NCBI GenBank assembly: GCA_021817825.1 | Contig: JAKAFS010000041.1 | Span: forward strand, 1 to 34,424 | Origin: Deltaproteobacteria bacterium | GTDB lineage: Bacteria; Desulfobacterota; Syntrophia; Syntrophales; UBA5619 | Length of the DNA stretch: 34,424 bases | Reading direction: 5' to 3' | Shown: positions 16,561-25,304 of the stretch, one piece after another | Position numbering within the stretch: the stretch's first letter is position 1 | How the letters are laid out: the number at the start of each line of letters is the position of its first letter | Made by a program: the position numbers and the translations under genes | Notes under the pieces: model-generated | Database searches by the model: none | Told to the model about the DNA's origin: nothing | Seen by the model: the letters and a program-made list of their open reading frames with translations, nothing else

Positions 16561-17334
16561 TTACCGGCAGATGCCTCGTTCCGAGGCCCGGATGAAATCC
16601 AAGAACTGCCGGACCTCGGGCAGATCTTCCACCTCCTGCTCGACCTTCTGGAGCGCCGCGGACAACAGCAGCGAGGAGCGAAAGACGATCCGGTAGGCCT
16701 TCTTGAGGGCCTGGATCGTTTCGTCGGTGAACCCCCGCCTCTTGAGGCCGATCAGGTTCAGGCCGAAGAGCTTGGCGAAATTGCCGGAGGCGGTGACGAA
16801 GGGGGGGATATCCTTGTTGACCGCCGAGGCGCCGCCGATGATGCAGTGGGCGCCGATCCGGGTGAACTGGTGGATGCCCGTCATCCCGCCGATGATGGCA
16901 AAGTCCTCCACGTGGATGTGGCCGGCCAGGTTCACCCCGTTGGACATGATGACGTGGTTGCCCAGCTTGCAGTTGTGGGCCACATGGCAGTAGGCCATGA
17001 TGAGGTTGTCGTCGCCGATGACGGTGACCCCGATGTCCGAGGTGGTCGACCGGTTGATCGTGACGTACTCTTTGATGATGTTGCGGTTGCCGATCACGAC
17101 CCGTGTCGGTTCCCCCTTGTATTTCAGATCCTGGGGCGGACCGCCGAGGGAGGCGAACTGGGAGATCCGGCATTCCTCGCCGATGTCGGTCTGGGAGTCG
17201 ATGACCACGTGGGGGCCGAGGGTTGTGTTTTTCCCGATATGGCAATCGGGACCGACGATGCTGTAGGGACCGACCTCGACCCCTTCGGCGAGCGTGGCGT
17301 CGGGGGCGATGATGGCGGTGGGGTGTATGTTCAT
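16561..17334 (-). CDS. lpxA: UDP-N-acetylglucosamine O-acyltransferase
   Basis: A 257-residue left-handed beta-helix acyltransferase for the first step of lipid A synthesis. Hexapeptide repeats run from residue 1 to about 185, followed by the helical C-terminal domain ([20 protein letters not shown]). Aligning by eye with E. coli LpxA, the catalytic His125 matches His120 in YCHVAHNC. The acyl-chain ruler Gly173 matches Gly168 in CIIGGAS, which would fit a C14-like hydroxyacyl donor. ATG 17334 overlaps the lpxD stop (ATGA). Upstream residues in the same frame belong to the lpxD shadow. Confidence 0.96.
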   Translation of the reverse strand: MNIHPTAIIAPDATLAEGVEVGPYSIVGPDCHIGKNTTLGPHVVIDSQTDIGEECRISQFASLGGPPQDLKYKGEPTRVVIGNRNIIKEYVTINRSTTSDIGVTVIGDDNLIMAYCHVAHNCKLGNHVIMSNGVNLAGHIHVEDFAIIGGMTGIHQFTRIGAHCIIGGASAVNKDIPPFVTASGNFAKLFGLNLIGLKRRGFTDETIQALKKAYRIVFRSSLLLSAALQKVEQEVEDLPEVRQFLDFIRASERGICR

Positions 17335-18377
17335 AAAGGTTCCTTCTTTTCTATTTTTTTCTCCAGCGCTTCCAGCCGTCGCTGTAGGGCGGCCAGGGTC
17401 GTTCGCATCTCCGGCAGTTTGGGGAGGCAGGCTTCCATCTTCAGCCACTCCCGGTGGGGCAGATGGGGCGCGCCGGCGACGATCTGGCCGGGCGGGATGT
17501 CCTTGTGCACCCCCGATCCGGCGGCCACCATGGTGTGGTCGCCGATCCGGATATGGCCGACGATTCCTGACTGGCCGCCGACAATGACCCCTTGCCCGAG
17601 TTGGGTGCTCCCTGAAATTCCGACCTGGGCGACGACGATCGAATAGGCGCCGATCACCACGTTATGGGCGATCTGGACGAGATTGTCGATTTTCGCTCCC
17701 TGCTGAATCCAGGTCTTGCCGAGGGTGCCTCGGTCGATCGTGGTGTTCGCCCCGATCTCGACGTCGTCGTCGATCTGGACAATGCCGATCTGGGGAATCT
17801 TCACGTTTTCCCGTCCGGGTCGGGCAAACCCGAAGCCGTCGCTGCCGACGACGACGCCGGCGTGCAGCACCACCCCTTTGCCGACGACGCAACGGCGGTA
17901 CAGGGTCACCCGCGGATAGAGGATGGACCCTTCGCCGACGACGGCTTCCCGGCCGATGAAGACCCCCGGATAGAGCACCGCCCGCCGCGCGATGCGCGCC
18001 CCGCGGCAGACATGGACGCCGGGGTAGACGACGGCTTCGGGAGAAACGTCGGCGCCGGCCTCGATGTGGGCCCCGGGCTGGATTCCCGCCGGGGCCTCTT
18101 CCTCGGGATGAAAGAGGGCCAGCAGCCTTCCAAAGGCGGCATAGGGATCCGAGACGACGAGGAGGTTTTTCCCCGCGCAGGTCGTTCCCGGGGCGACGAG
18201 AACGGCGTCGGCCGCCGTGGTTTCCAGCTTCTTGCGATATTTGGCATTGGCCACGAAGGTCAGATCCCCCGGGCCGGCCTCGTCGATCCCGCTGATCCGC
18301 TCGATGACCACCCCGCCGTCGCCGCTGACCTCTGCGCCCAGAAAGGCGGCGATCTCGTTGAGTGTCTTCTTCACCAT
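17331..18377 (-). CDS. lpxD: UDP-3-O-acylglucosamine N-acyltransferase
   Basis: A 348-residue enzyme of the third lipid A step. The N-terminal uridine-binding domain (about 1-100) includes [18 protein letters not shown] hexapeptide beta-helix follows (about 100-310) with GSDGFGFA and the catalytic His238 in DNLVQIAHN (E. coli His239 by eye). The C-terminus is a charged helix, [10 protein letters not shown]. The start is ATG 18377, 10 nt after skp. There is no fabZ between lpxD and lpxA, unlike many proteobacterial operons; instead the two genes overlap by 4 nt. Confidence 0.96.
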   Translation of the reverse strand: MVKKTLNEIAAFLGAEVSGDGGVVIERISGIDEAGPGDLTFVANAKYRKKLETTAADAVLVAPGTTCAGKNLLVVSDPYAAFGRLLALFHPEEEAPAGIQPGAHIEAGADVSPEAVVYPGVHVCRGARIARRAVLYPGVFIGREAVVGEGSILYPRVTLYRRCVVGKGVVLHAGVVVGSDGFGFARPGRENVKIPQIGIVQIDDDVEIGANTTIDRGTLGKTWIQQGAKIDNLVQIAHNVVIGAYSIVVAQVGISGSTQLGQGVIVGGQSGIVGHIRIGDHTMVAAGSGVHKDIPPGQIVAGAPHLPHREWLKMEACLPKLPEMRTTLAALQRRLEALEKKIEKKEPL

Positions 18378-18387
18378 ATTCCGTCCG

Positions 18388-18921
18388 TCATTTTTTGGGC
18401 TTGTAGGTCTTGTTGAACTCGTCGGTGACCCTTTTGGTCAGGTCGTTCTCCTTGGCGTAATAGGCCACGGGGATGGCGCCGACATCGATAATCAAACTGT
18501 ATTTCTCCTTTTCGCCGATCGCCTGCACCAGCTTCAGGATTTCGGGGACCATCTGCTTGGTCAGTTCCTGTTCCTTCGCCTGGAGCTCCTCATTGGAATC
18601 CTTGACCAGGAGCTGATAGTCGCGGAATTTTTTCTGGGCGGCCAGTTCCTTCTCCTTGAACGCCTCTTCCTTGAGGAGCGGCCGCTGCTTTTCCAACTCG
18701 TCCTTGAGCTTTTTCAGCTCATTTTCCTTTTCCTGAAGCACCGTTTTGGTCTTGTCGTAGGTCTTCTTCATCTCATCGGCGCCTTTTTTCCCGGCCGCGG
18801 AGGAGAGCATGACCTGCTGGACGTTCACGAATCCCGTTTTTTCGGCCGCGGCGGCCCATGATCCCGTGAAGGTCAGTGCCAAAACCACCAACCCGGCGAC
18901 TATCAACCTCTGTATTTTCAT
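18388..18921 (-). CDS. skp: Periplasmic chaperone Skp/OmpH family
   Basis: A 177-residue secreted protein. A signal peptide occupies residues 1-26 (basic MKIQR, hydrophobic core, cleavage after SWAAAA is likely). The mature protein starts [19 protein letters not shown]. Then comes a long coiled coil rich in Lys and Glu (about 48-128), as in the tentacles of the Skp trimer, which holds unfolded outer-membrane proteins in the periplasm. The start ATG 18921 has AAGGGG about 8 nt upstream. It follows bamA by 79 nt and precedes lpxD by 10 nt, the order seen in many proteobacteria. Confidence 0.92.
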   Translation of the reverse strand: MKIQRLIVAGLVVLALTFTGSWAAAAEKTGFVNVQQVMLSSAAGKKGADEMKKTYDKTKTVLQEKENELKKLKDELEKQRPLLKEEAFKEKELAAQKKFRDYQLLVKDSNEELQAKEQELTKQMVPEILKLVQAIGEKEKYSLIIDVGAIPVAYYAKENDLTKRVTDEFNKTYKPKK

Positions 18922-18968
18922 CTAATGGTCCCCTTTCCTTATCGTGCACAAAAAGTTATTTCGCTAGG

Positions 18969-18994
18969 CCGCAACGTCGCAAGCGACCTTGCGG
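18969..18994 (-). other. Stem-loop between bamA and skp
   Basis: CCGCAA-C-GTCGC-AA-GCGAC-C-TTGCGG forms two stacked perfect stems with a two-base loop. There is no T-run, so it is more likely an mRNA processing or stability element than a terminator. It could set different levels of bamA and skp. Confidence 0.5.
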
Positions 18995-19000
18995 TTCTTC

Positions 19001-21655
19001 CTACATGAACATTCCGATGGTGAATTCAAACCGGCTCGGGGTTTCGTTCTCTTTTCTGTCCAGAACGTATCCCCATTCCAGCCGGAGAGGTCCGATCGGC
19101 GAATACCAGCGGATCCCCACCCCGGCGGTTCTCCGCATGTCGCCTACGTGATAGCCGCTTTCCCAGGTATTGCCGGTGTCGAAGAAGACGACCCCCTTCA
19201 TCCCGGCGCTCTTGATCAGCGGGAAGATGTAATCGACGTTGAAGTTCAGCATCGTCAACCCCCCGATGACGTCTCCCGTCGCGGGGTCCTTCGGCCCCAC
19301 ATCCCGAAGCCCCCGCAGGGAACTGATGCCTCCCAGATAGTAGCGTTCGTAGATGGGAACATCCTTGCCCTCATTGGGGTGCATGTAACCGATCCGTCCC
19401 CGGACGGCAAAGACGTTGTCCAGGATCAAGGGAAAGAACCAGGCGGAAGTCAGCCCGTAGCGGGTGAAGCTGACGTCGCCCATCAGCGGACCGCCGGTGT
19501 ATTCGACGGTGGCGCTGTTCTTCGATCCCTTGGAGGGAAAGACGGTATCGTCCGTCGTGTCCCGGGTCAAGGTGAACGACATGCCGCTGCTGGTGGTCTG
19601 GCCCGCCTGCTTCTTGACGTAGTACGAGGCCGTGCTCAGGACGTCCTTTACGTTGTCCACCGAGAGGCGGTAACCCACATAGCCGATCACCTTCTCGAAG
19701 AGGGGATAGCCGAGGGTGGTGCTGAACCCCTTGGAGTCGAGATTGTAGCTGTCGTATTCGCGCTTGAGGTTCCAGAGATCGAACTTGCTCCAGAGGGGCA
19801 TATCGAAGAGCCACGGTTCCGTGAAGGAGAGATCGTAGAGCTGCGAAGAAGAACCGAGGCTGGCTTTGAGGCTCAGGGTCTGTCCCCGGCCGAAGAGGTT
19901 CTGCTGGGAAACCGAGCCGGAGATGACCGCCTTATCCACGGCGCTGTAACCGGCGCCGATGCTGAACATGCCGGTGGCCTTCTCTTTGACTTTGATGTTC
20001 ACGTCCGTCAGACTCTCATCGGGCCCTTTTTCCGACTGGAATTCGATCTCCTCGAAGTACCGCAGCCGGTTCAGGGCCGTGTAGCTGTCCTTGAGCTTGG
20101 TCCGGCTGTAGAGATCCCCTTCGACGACGGCCAATTCCCGGCGAATGACCTTGTCGCGCGTTTTGGTGTTTCCGAGGATGTTGATCCGGTTGAAATAGAC
20201 CAGATTTCGCTTCGTGATCTGATAGGTGATGTCGACCGTCTGGGTCGCTTCGTTCGGCTCGGTGCGGGGGAGCACGTCGGCATTGGCGAATCCTTCATCG
20301 TTGCAGGCATTGGTCAGAAGATCCATATCCTTCATGATGGCTTCGCGGTCGTAGAAGTCCTTTTTCCTGATCAGGAGCTTGGCCAGCAGTTCCGCTCGGG
20401 AAAGTTTCAACTCGTCACCGGCGATTTCCACCTTGCCGACCCGAAACTGCTTGCCCTCCGAAACGGGAATCTTGATGGTCAGACCGTTCCGGTCGGGAAT
20501 GATCTCCGGTTCGCCGATCTGGGCATTGATGAAACCGTTGTTCAGATAGAAGGCGCTGAGCTTGCCCGTATCCTGCTTCAGCTGTTCCTTCTTGAGAAGC
20601 CCCGAGTCCGTGAAAAAACTGAAGAGCCCCTTTTCGTTGGTGGTCATCATGTTTTTCAGTTCCTTCGAGGTGAAGGCGCGGTTGCCCTCGAAGAGGATCT
20701 GGCGGATATAGAGCTTGGTGTTTTCGACGACGGTCACGACGATATGGACATCCCGCTCGCCGTCCTTCTCGACGGTGTAGCCGACCTCGGCGTTGTAGTA
20801 TCCCTTGGAATCGTAAAGGGCTTTGATCTTTTCCATGTCCCCTTTGAGCTTCTCGGGATTTACCGTCTGGCGGGTCCGGACGGACATGGCGCCCTCGATC
20901 TCTTCTCTTTTCAGGACTTTGTTGCCTGTGATGCGGATTTCCGTAATCAGCGGTTTTTCGATCACGTTGAAGGTGACGACCTTCCCTTCGGCGGTCTCTG
21001 TCACATCGGCCGCGACATCGTCGAAATAGCCCATCCTGAAAATGGCCTTGATATCGGCCGAAAGGTCTTCCTCGGAGAAGGGCATGCCCGGCGTGCTTTT
21101 CAGGACCTGACGAATGGCATTGCCCTCGATCTTGCGGTTGCCCGCAAATTCGATGCGGGCAATCTTCTGCCCCGGGGCGGCGATTCGGGTCATGATGTCC
21201 AGGCGCAGCTGGGCGAGGATGGCGCCGAGATTCGCCCGACCGCGGCCCTGAACGTAAACCCCCGGCAGGACCTTCGCCGCGGCGATGTCCGTCAGGCGGA
21301 CATCCACGCTGATCTGGTCGCCGAACTCCGTGATGCTGCCCGTGACGGCGTAAGCGGCCCCGGTCTGCCTGCCCACCTCCAGGGCCAGAGCATCGTCGAC
21401 GCGCTTTCCCGCGACGGCATCGAGAATGGTTTTTCCCTCAATAATCAGGATGTTTTTCGTTTTCAGAAGTTCTTCCCGGAGTCCCGCGCGGACCTGGGCG
21501 CTCAGTCCCGCCGCGTCCGGTGCGGTGCTGTTGATTTCAAAGGGGAAAAGCGCGATTTTCCGGGCCGAATCTGCCGCGCTGCCCGAAGCGGGCCAAAGAA
21601 GGAAGATCGTGGTCAGCCACCATGCGGCGCAGGCAAAAAACCGTTTCCTATTCAC
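19001..21655 (-). CDS. bamA: Outer membrane protein assembly factor BamA with an extra N-terminal domain
   Basis: 884 residues from GTG 21655, which has GGAAGGA 9 nt upstream; ATG 21661 and GTG 21676 also fit the frame. A signal peptide ends near residue 28. Residues ~31-157 (from [13 protein letters not shown] to [10 protein letters not shown]) form an alpha/beta domain not found in E. coli BamA; its pattern recalls FlgO/CsgG/TolB-N domains. Five POTRA repeats follow, beginning [15 protein letters not shown] (164), [40 protein letters not shown] and [17 protein letters not shown]. The last ~310 residues are the beta-barrel that inserts outer-membrane proteins. The L6 motif reads LRGL (780-783) rather than VRGF/Y, and the C-terminal residue is Met. 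It overlaps lolD by 8 nt. Confidence 0.95.
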   Translation of the reverse strand: MNRKRFFACAAWWLTTIFLLWPASGSAADSARKIALFPFEINSTAPDAAGLSAQVRAGLREELLKTKNILIIEGKTILDAVAGKRVDDALALEVGRQTGAAYAVTGSITEFGDQISVDVRLTDIAAAKVLPGVYVQGRGRANLGAILAQLRLDIMTRIAAPGQKIARIEFAGNRKIEGNAIRQVLKSTPGMPFSEEDLSADIKAIFRMGYFDDVAADVTETAEGKVVTFNVIEKPLITEIRITGNKVLKREEIEGAMSVRTRQTVNPEKLKGDMEKIKALYDSKGYYNAEVGYTVEKDGERDVHIVVTVVENTKLYIRQILFEGNRAFTSKELKNMMTTNEKGLFSFFTDSGLLKKEQLKQDTGKLSAFYLNNGFINAQIGEPEIIPDRNGLTIKIPVSEGKQFRVGKVEIAGDELKLSRAELLAKLLIRKKDFYDREAIMKDMDLLTNACNDEGFANADVLPRTEPNEATQTVDITYQITKRNLVYFNRINILGNTKTRDKVIRRELAVVEGDLYSRTKLKDSYTALNRLRYFEEIEFQSEKGPDESLTDVNIKVKEKATGMFSIGAGYSAVDKAVISGSVSQQNLFGRGQTLSLKASLGSSSQLYDLSFTEPWLFDMPLWSKFDLWNLKREYDSYNLDSKGFSTTLGYPLFEKVIGYVGYRLSVDNVKDVLSTASYYVKKQAGQTTSSGMSFTLTRDTTDDTVFPSKGSKNSATVEYTGGPLMGDVSFTRYGLTSAWFFPLILDNVFAVRGRIGYMHPNEGKDVPIYERYYLGGISSLRGLRDVGPKDPATGDVIGGLTMLNFNVDYIFPLIKSAGMKGVVFFDTGNTWESGYHVGDMRRTAGVGIRWYSPIGPLRLEWGYVLDRKENETPSRFEFTIGMFM

Positions 21656-22355
21656 GGGCATAAATCCTTCCGTCACGCAAACCGATCTGGTGAGACATCC
21701 GATCGGCCAGTGACTGGTTATGGGTGACCACGATGAGCGTGATCCTTTTTTCCCTGTTGAGTGTAATCAGGATCTCTTCTATCTTCTTTCCCGTTTCCGT
21801 GTCAAGATTTCCCGTCGGTTCGTCGGCCAGCAGGATTTCCGGCTCGAGAACCAGCGCCCGGGCGATGGCGACCCGTTGCTGCTCGCCGCCGGAAAGCTCC
21901 CCGGGTTTGTGGTTCAGCCGGTGGCTCAGCCCGACCTCGCAAAGCAGGGCCTCCGCCTGTCGCCGGGCTTCGGCTTTCGGCAGGCGTCTAATCAGGGCGG
22001 GCATCATGACGTTTTCGAGGCTCGTGAATTCGGGCAGGAGATTGTGAAACTGGAAGACGAAACCGATCTTCCGGTTCCGGAAGGCGGCAAGCTTCGGCTC
22101 CGGCCAGGCAAAGACCTCGACGCCGTCGAAAAGGACCGCTCCGGCCGTCGGATGGTCCAGGGTCCCTAGAATATGGACGAGCGTACTTTTCCCGGAGCCG
22201 GAAATCCCCACGACGGCCAGGGAATCGCCCCTGACGATGCGCAGGTTCAGTCCTTTGAGGACCTCGATGCGCAGGCCGTCCTTGATGAAGGTCTTGTCGA
22301 GGTCCCGGACTTCGATCAGGGGGGCGGGGTTGTTTCCAGCGATGTCCTCAGTCAT
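21648..22355 (-). CDS. lolD: Lipoprotein-releasing system ATP-binding protein LolD
   Basis: A 235-residue ABC ATPase of the MacB/LolD type that powers release of lipoproteins from the inner membrane. Walker A is GISGSGKST (50-58), the signature is [15 protein letters not shown], Walker B is [12 protein letters not shown], and the switch His is in [11 protein letters not shown] 22355 overlaps the lolC stop by 8 nt, and its own 3' end overlaps bamA by 8 nt. Its partner is the single permease gene just upstream. A FtsE- or MacB-like ATPase is the alternative, but the pairing with a LolC/E permease and bamA favours LolD. Confidence 0.92.
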   Translation of the reverse strand: MTEDIAGNNPAPLIEVRDLDKTFIKDGLRIEVLKGLNLRIVRGDSLAVVGISGSGKSTLVHILGTLDHPTAGAVLFDGVEVFAWPEPKLAAFRNRKIGFVFQFHNLLPEFTSLENVMMPALIRRLPKAEARRQAEALLCEVGLSHRLNHKPGELSGGEQQRVAIARALVLEPEILLADEPTGNLDTETGKKIEEILITLNREKRITLIVVTHNQSLADRMSHQIGLRDGRIYARE

Positions 22356-23628
22356 AGCGCAACGCCTCCGCGGGGTCGAGGCGGGAGGCCCGCCAGGAGG
22401 GGTAGATCGTCGAGAGAAAACAGATCAGCATCGTGCCGGCGATGATGACCCCCACGTCGCCGAAGTTGACCTGCGAGGGGAGTTCGCTCAAGTAGTAGAC
22501 ATCGCCCGGCAGGATCTTGAATCCGAAAAGCTTTTCCACAAAGCGGGAGATCCTCTCCAGGTTGAAGGCGACGGCCAACCCCGCGACGGTGCCCGTCAGG
22601 GTGCCGATGGCCCCCACGACGAGCCCCTGGAAGATGAAGATCTTCATGATGCCCACCCGGGTGGCGCCCATCGTTTTCAAGATGGCGATGTCCTTGTTCT
22701 TCTCCATGACGATCATGATGAGGGCGCTGATGATGTTGAAGGCGGCGACCAGGACGATCAGCGAAAGGATGATGAACATGACCCTTTTTTCCAACCTCAG
22801 GGCCGAAAAAAGGTTTTTGTTCATCTCCATCCAGTTGCGCCCCCAGTAGGGGTAGCCCAGCTTCTTCTCGATGGCCTTCGCGATCTTATCGGCTTGGTAG
22901 ATGTCGTCGACGCGGATCTCCAGACCCGTCACCCCCTCGCCCATGTTGAGAAATTCCTGACAGGTCTTCAGGGAGATGTAGGCGAGCGTCGAGTCGTATT
23001 CGTAGAAGCCGGACTCGAAGATGCCGACGACGATAAAGGGCTTCATTCGCGGCACCATTCCCATCGGCGTGGCGATGCCGGTCGGGGAGACGATATGGAC
23101 CGTATCGAAGAGAAAGACGCCCAGGTTCTTGGCCAGTTCGCGGCCGATGACGATTCCCGGGGTTGCCGCCGCCAGATCCGGCCGCCGGCCGGAGAGGTCC
23201 CGTTTGCCTTCTTTCAGGCCCGCAAGGCTTCCCTCCCGGATCTTCCCCAGGTTGATCACCTTCAGGCCGTCTTCCAGCGAGAGGCCCCGCAGGACGATGC
23301 CCGTCACGCTGCTGCCGCTTTTCAGCATCGCCTGGCTGTAAATAAAGGGGGTGGCCGCGACGACGCCTTTGACCTGGGCGACCTCCTTCATCACCGCGGC
23401 GTGGTTTTGCATCCCGCCGCCGTATTCCATGACGATGACGTGGGAGTTGATCCCCAGGATCTTGCTGCGCAGGTCCGTCTCGAAGCCGTTCATGACGGCG
23501 ATGACGATGATCAGCGCCGCGACGCCCAGAAAGATCCCGGCGATGGAGATGAAGGTGATGATGGAAACGAAGACCTGTTTCCGTCTGGCCCGCAGGTAGC
23601 GCAGGCTGGTGAAGAGTTCATAGGGCAT
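22348..23628 (-). CDS. lolC: Lipoprotein-releasing ABC transporter permease, LolC/LolE family
   Basis: A 426-residue inner-membrane permease. It starts [20 protein letters not shown], then a first membrane helix (about 20-48, ending [10 protein letters not shown]), a large periplasmic domain (about 50-265), and a C-terminal FtsX domain with three helices, the last followed by [18 protein letters not shown]. Those ends are diagnostic for LolC/E. ATG 23628 shares one base with the lysS stop (TGATG). Only one permease accompanies lolD, so the complex could be a LolF-like homodimer, or a second permease may lie elsewhere. Frame extension above 23628 is a shadow of lysS. Confidence 0.92.
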   Translation of the reverse strand: MPYELFTSLRYLRARRKQVFVSIITFISIAGIFLGVAALIIVIAVMNGFETDLRSKILGINSHVIVMEYGGGMQNHAAVMKEVAQVKGVVAATPFIYSQAMLKSGSSVTGIVLRGLSLEDGLKVINLGKIREGSLAGLKEGKRDLSGRRPDLAAATPGIVIGRELAKNLGVFLFDTVHIVSPTGIATPMGMVPRMKPFIVVGIFESGFYEYDSTLAYISLKTCQEFLNMGEGVTGLEIRVDDIYQADKIAKAIEKKLGYPYWGRNWMEMNKNLFSALRLEKRVMFIILSLIVLVAAFNIISALIMIVMEKNKDIAILKTMGATRVGIMKIFIFQGLVVGAIGTLTGTVAGLAVAFNLERISRFVEKLFGFKILPGDVYYLSELPSQVNFGDVGVIIAGTMLICFLSTIYPSWRASRLDPAEALRYD

Positions 23629-25160
23629 CACTGATTCGTTTCCATGACCTTCTTTTCTGCCGCTTCCTCCCGGGCGCTCTCCCGGTTTCTCAGGAGCGGG
23701 AAGAGGATGACGTCCCGGATCGACGCCGAGTCGGTGAAGAGCATCACCAGGCGGTCGATGCCGATCCCCTCTCCGGCCGTCGGCGGCATCCCGCATTCGA
23801 GGGCGCCGATGTAATCCTCATCCATTTCGTGGGCCTCCAGATCGCCCGACTCCCGCTCCTTGAGCTGCATCTCGAACCGCCCGCGTTGATCGACGGGGTC
23901 GTTGAGTTCCGAAAAGGCGTTGGCGATCTCCTTCCCGCAGATGTAAAGCTCGAACCGGTCGACCAGGGAGGGGTCGGCGGCGTTCCGCCGCGAGAGGGGC
24001 GAAACATCGACGGGATAGTGGGTGACGAAAGTCGGCTGGATGAGCTGGTGCTCCACCGTCTCGTCGAAGATGGCCATCAGGACCTTCCCCGGCGGATCGC
24101 TTTCCTTGACCTCAATTCCCAGCGCCCGGGCATGGGCGGCCTGCCGGTCGGCGTCGTCGAGCACTTCCGGCGCCACGCCGCCGATCTCGATGACGGCGTC
24201 GCGGACCGTGATCCGTTTCCAGGGAGGCGCCAGGTTGATCTCTTTGCCCTGATAGCGAAGTTCGAGGGAGCCGGAGAGGCTCCGGCTGAGGCCGGCGATC
24301 AGTTCCTCCGTCATCGCCATCAGGTCCTCGTAGGTGGCATAGGCCTGGTAGAACTCCATCATCGTGAATTCGGGATTGTGAAAGGTGTCGATCCCCTCGT
24401 TCCGGAAGCTCCGGTTGATCTCGAAGACCCGTTCCATCCCGCCGGTGATCAGCCGCTTGAGGTAGAGTTCCGGGGCGATCCTTAAAAAGAGGTTCATCCC
24501 CAGGGCGTTGTGGTAGGTCTTGAAGGGACGGGCGACGGCGCCGCCGGCCCGGGGCTGCATCATCGGCGTTTCCACCTCGAGAAAGTCCCGCTCCTCCATG
24601 AAACGGCGGATAAGACTGATGATTTTGCTTCGCTTCTGAAAGACGTCCCGGACCTCGGGGTTCACGATCAAATCGAGATGGCGCTGCCGGTAGCGGATCT
24701 CCACGTCCGTCAGGCCGTGCCACTTTTCCGGCAGGGGGTGCAGCGATTTGGACAAGAGACGGAGGCCCTTTTCTTCCACGTCGATCGTCAGTTCGCCGGT
24801 CCTGGTCTTGAAGACCCTGCCGGCAATCCAGAGGATATCGCCCATATCGAGTTTTTTGAAAAGGGAAAAGGTCTGTTCCCCGACCCGGTCCTTGCGGAGG
24901 AAGGCCTGGAGACGGCCTTTCCGGTCCTGGATGCTGATGAAGGCCCCCTTGCCGAAGTCGCGGACGGCCATCAACCGTCCGGCGAGGGTGAAACGTTCCG
25001 TCATCTTTTCCAGCTCTTCCGGGGGCAGGGCTCCGAACCGCGCGTTGATCGCCGCCGTGGTTTCCCCGACCCGGGAATCGTTGGGATAGAGGTCGATCCC
25101 GTCGGCTTTCAGAGAGTCGATCTTTTCCCGGCGTTTTTTCAGAAGTTCACTTTCTTCCAT
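23628..25160 (-). CDS. lysS: Lysyl-tRNA synthetase, class II
   Basis: 510 residues, the usual LysS length. An OB-fold anticodon-binding domain occupies about 57-150 (FTLAGRLMAVRDFGKGAFISI). The class II catalytic core has motif 1 around FLEVETPMMQ, motif 2 FRNEGIDTFHNPEFTMMEF, and motif 3 GEGIGIDRLVMLFTD. It charges tRNA-Lys in the cytoplasm. ATG 25160 has only a short AGG close upstream. It heads the sixteen-gene envelope operon and shares a base with lolC, so protein synthesis and envelope assembly would be co-transcribed. A possible promoter lies at 25203-25232. Confidence 0.97.
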   Translation of the reverse strand: MEESELLKKRREKIDSLKADGIDLYPNDSRVGETTAAINARFGALPPEELEKMTERFTLAGRLMAVRDFGKGAFISIQDRKGRLQAFLRKDRVGEQTFSLFKKLDMGDILWIAGRVFKTRTGELTIDVEEKGLRLLSKSLHPLPEKWHGLTDVEIRYRQRHLDLIVNPEVRDVFQKRSKIISLIRRFMEERDFLEVETPMMQPRAGGAVARPFKTYHNALGMNLFLRIAPELYLKRLITGGMERVFEINRSFRNEGIDTFHNPEFTMMEFYQAYATYEDLMAMTEELIAGLSRSLSGSLELRYQGKEINLAPPWKRITVRDAVIEIGGVAPEVLDDADRQAAHARALGIEVKESDPPGKVLMAIFDETVEHQLIQPTFVTHYPVDVSPLSRRNAADPSLVDRFELYICGKEIANAFSELNDPVDQRGRFEMQLKERESGDLEAHEMDEDYIGALECGMPPTAGEGIGIDRLVMLFTDSASIRDVILFPLLRNRESAREEAAEKKVMETNQ

Positions 25161-25202
25161 AACCTAAAATGCTCCGTTGTGTTCCGATGATATAAAGCGA
25201 AT

Positions 25203-25232
25203 TTGACTATATTTTTTTTCGATATTAGTCAA
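25203..25232 (-). promoter_or_regulatory. Possible lysS operon promoter within a dyad
   Basis: On the minus strand TTGACT is followed after 15 nt by TATAGT. The two lie inside an imperfect inverted repeat, TTGACTA...TAGTCAA, with an A/T-rich centre (eight consecutive T on the plus strand). The spacer is short for sigma70, so this is a weak promoter call; the dyad could be an operator. Confidence 0.4.
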
Positions 25233-25304
25233 GCACGAATTCCGACGGCGGGGTTCCCCCTGCGGTCGCCGCGACATTCCCTGCGCTCCTTGGGTCGAAG
25301 GAAA

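Noticed and set aside
16556-17245. A 230-residue N-terminal extension of the oxidoreductase across lpxA
   Set aside because: The extension is low-complexity, overlaps a certain gene in another frame, and the Rossmann fold starts exactly at ATG 16555.
18989-21727. 912-codon open frame antisense to bamA
   Set aside because: It is a codon-bias shadow. The bamA frame has a signal peptide, five POTRA repeats and a barrel, while the antisense translation has no recognisable fold or good start site.
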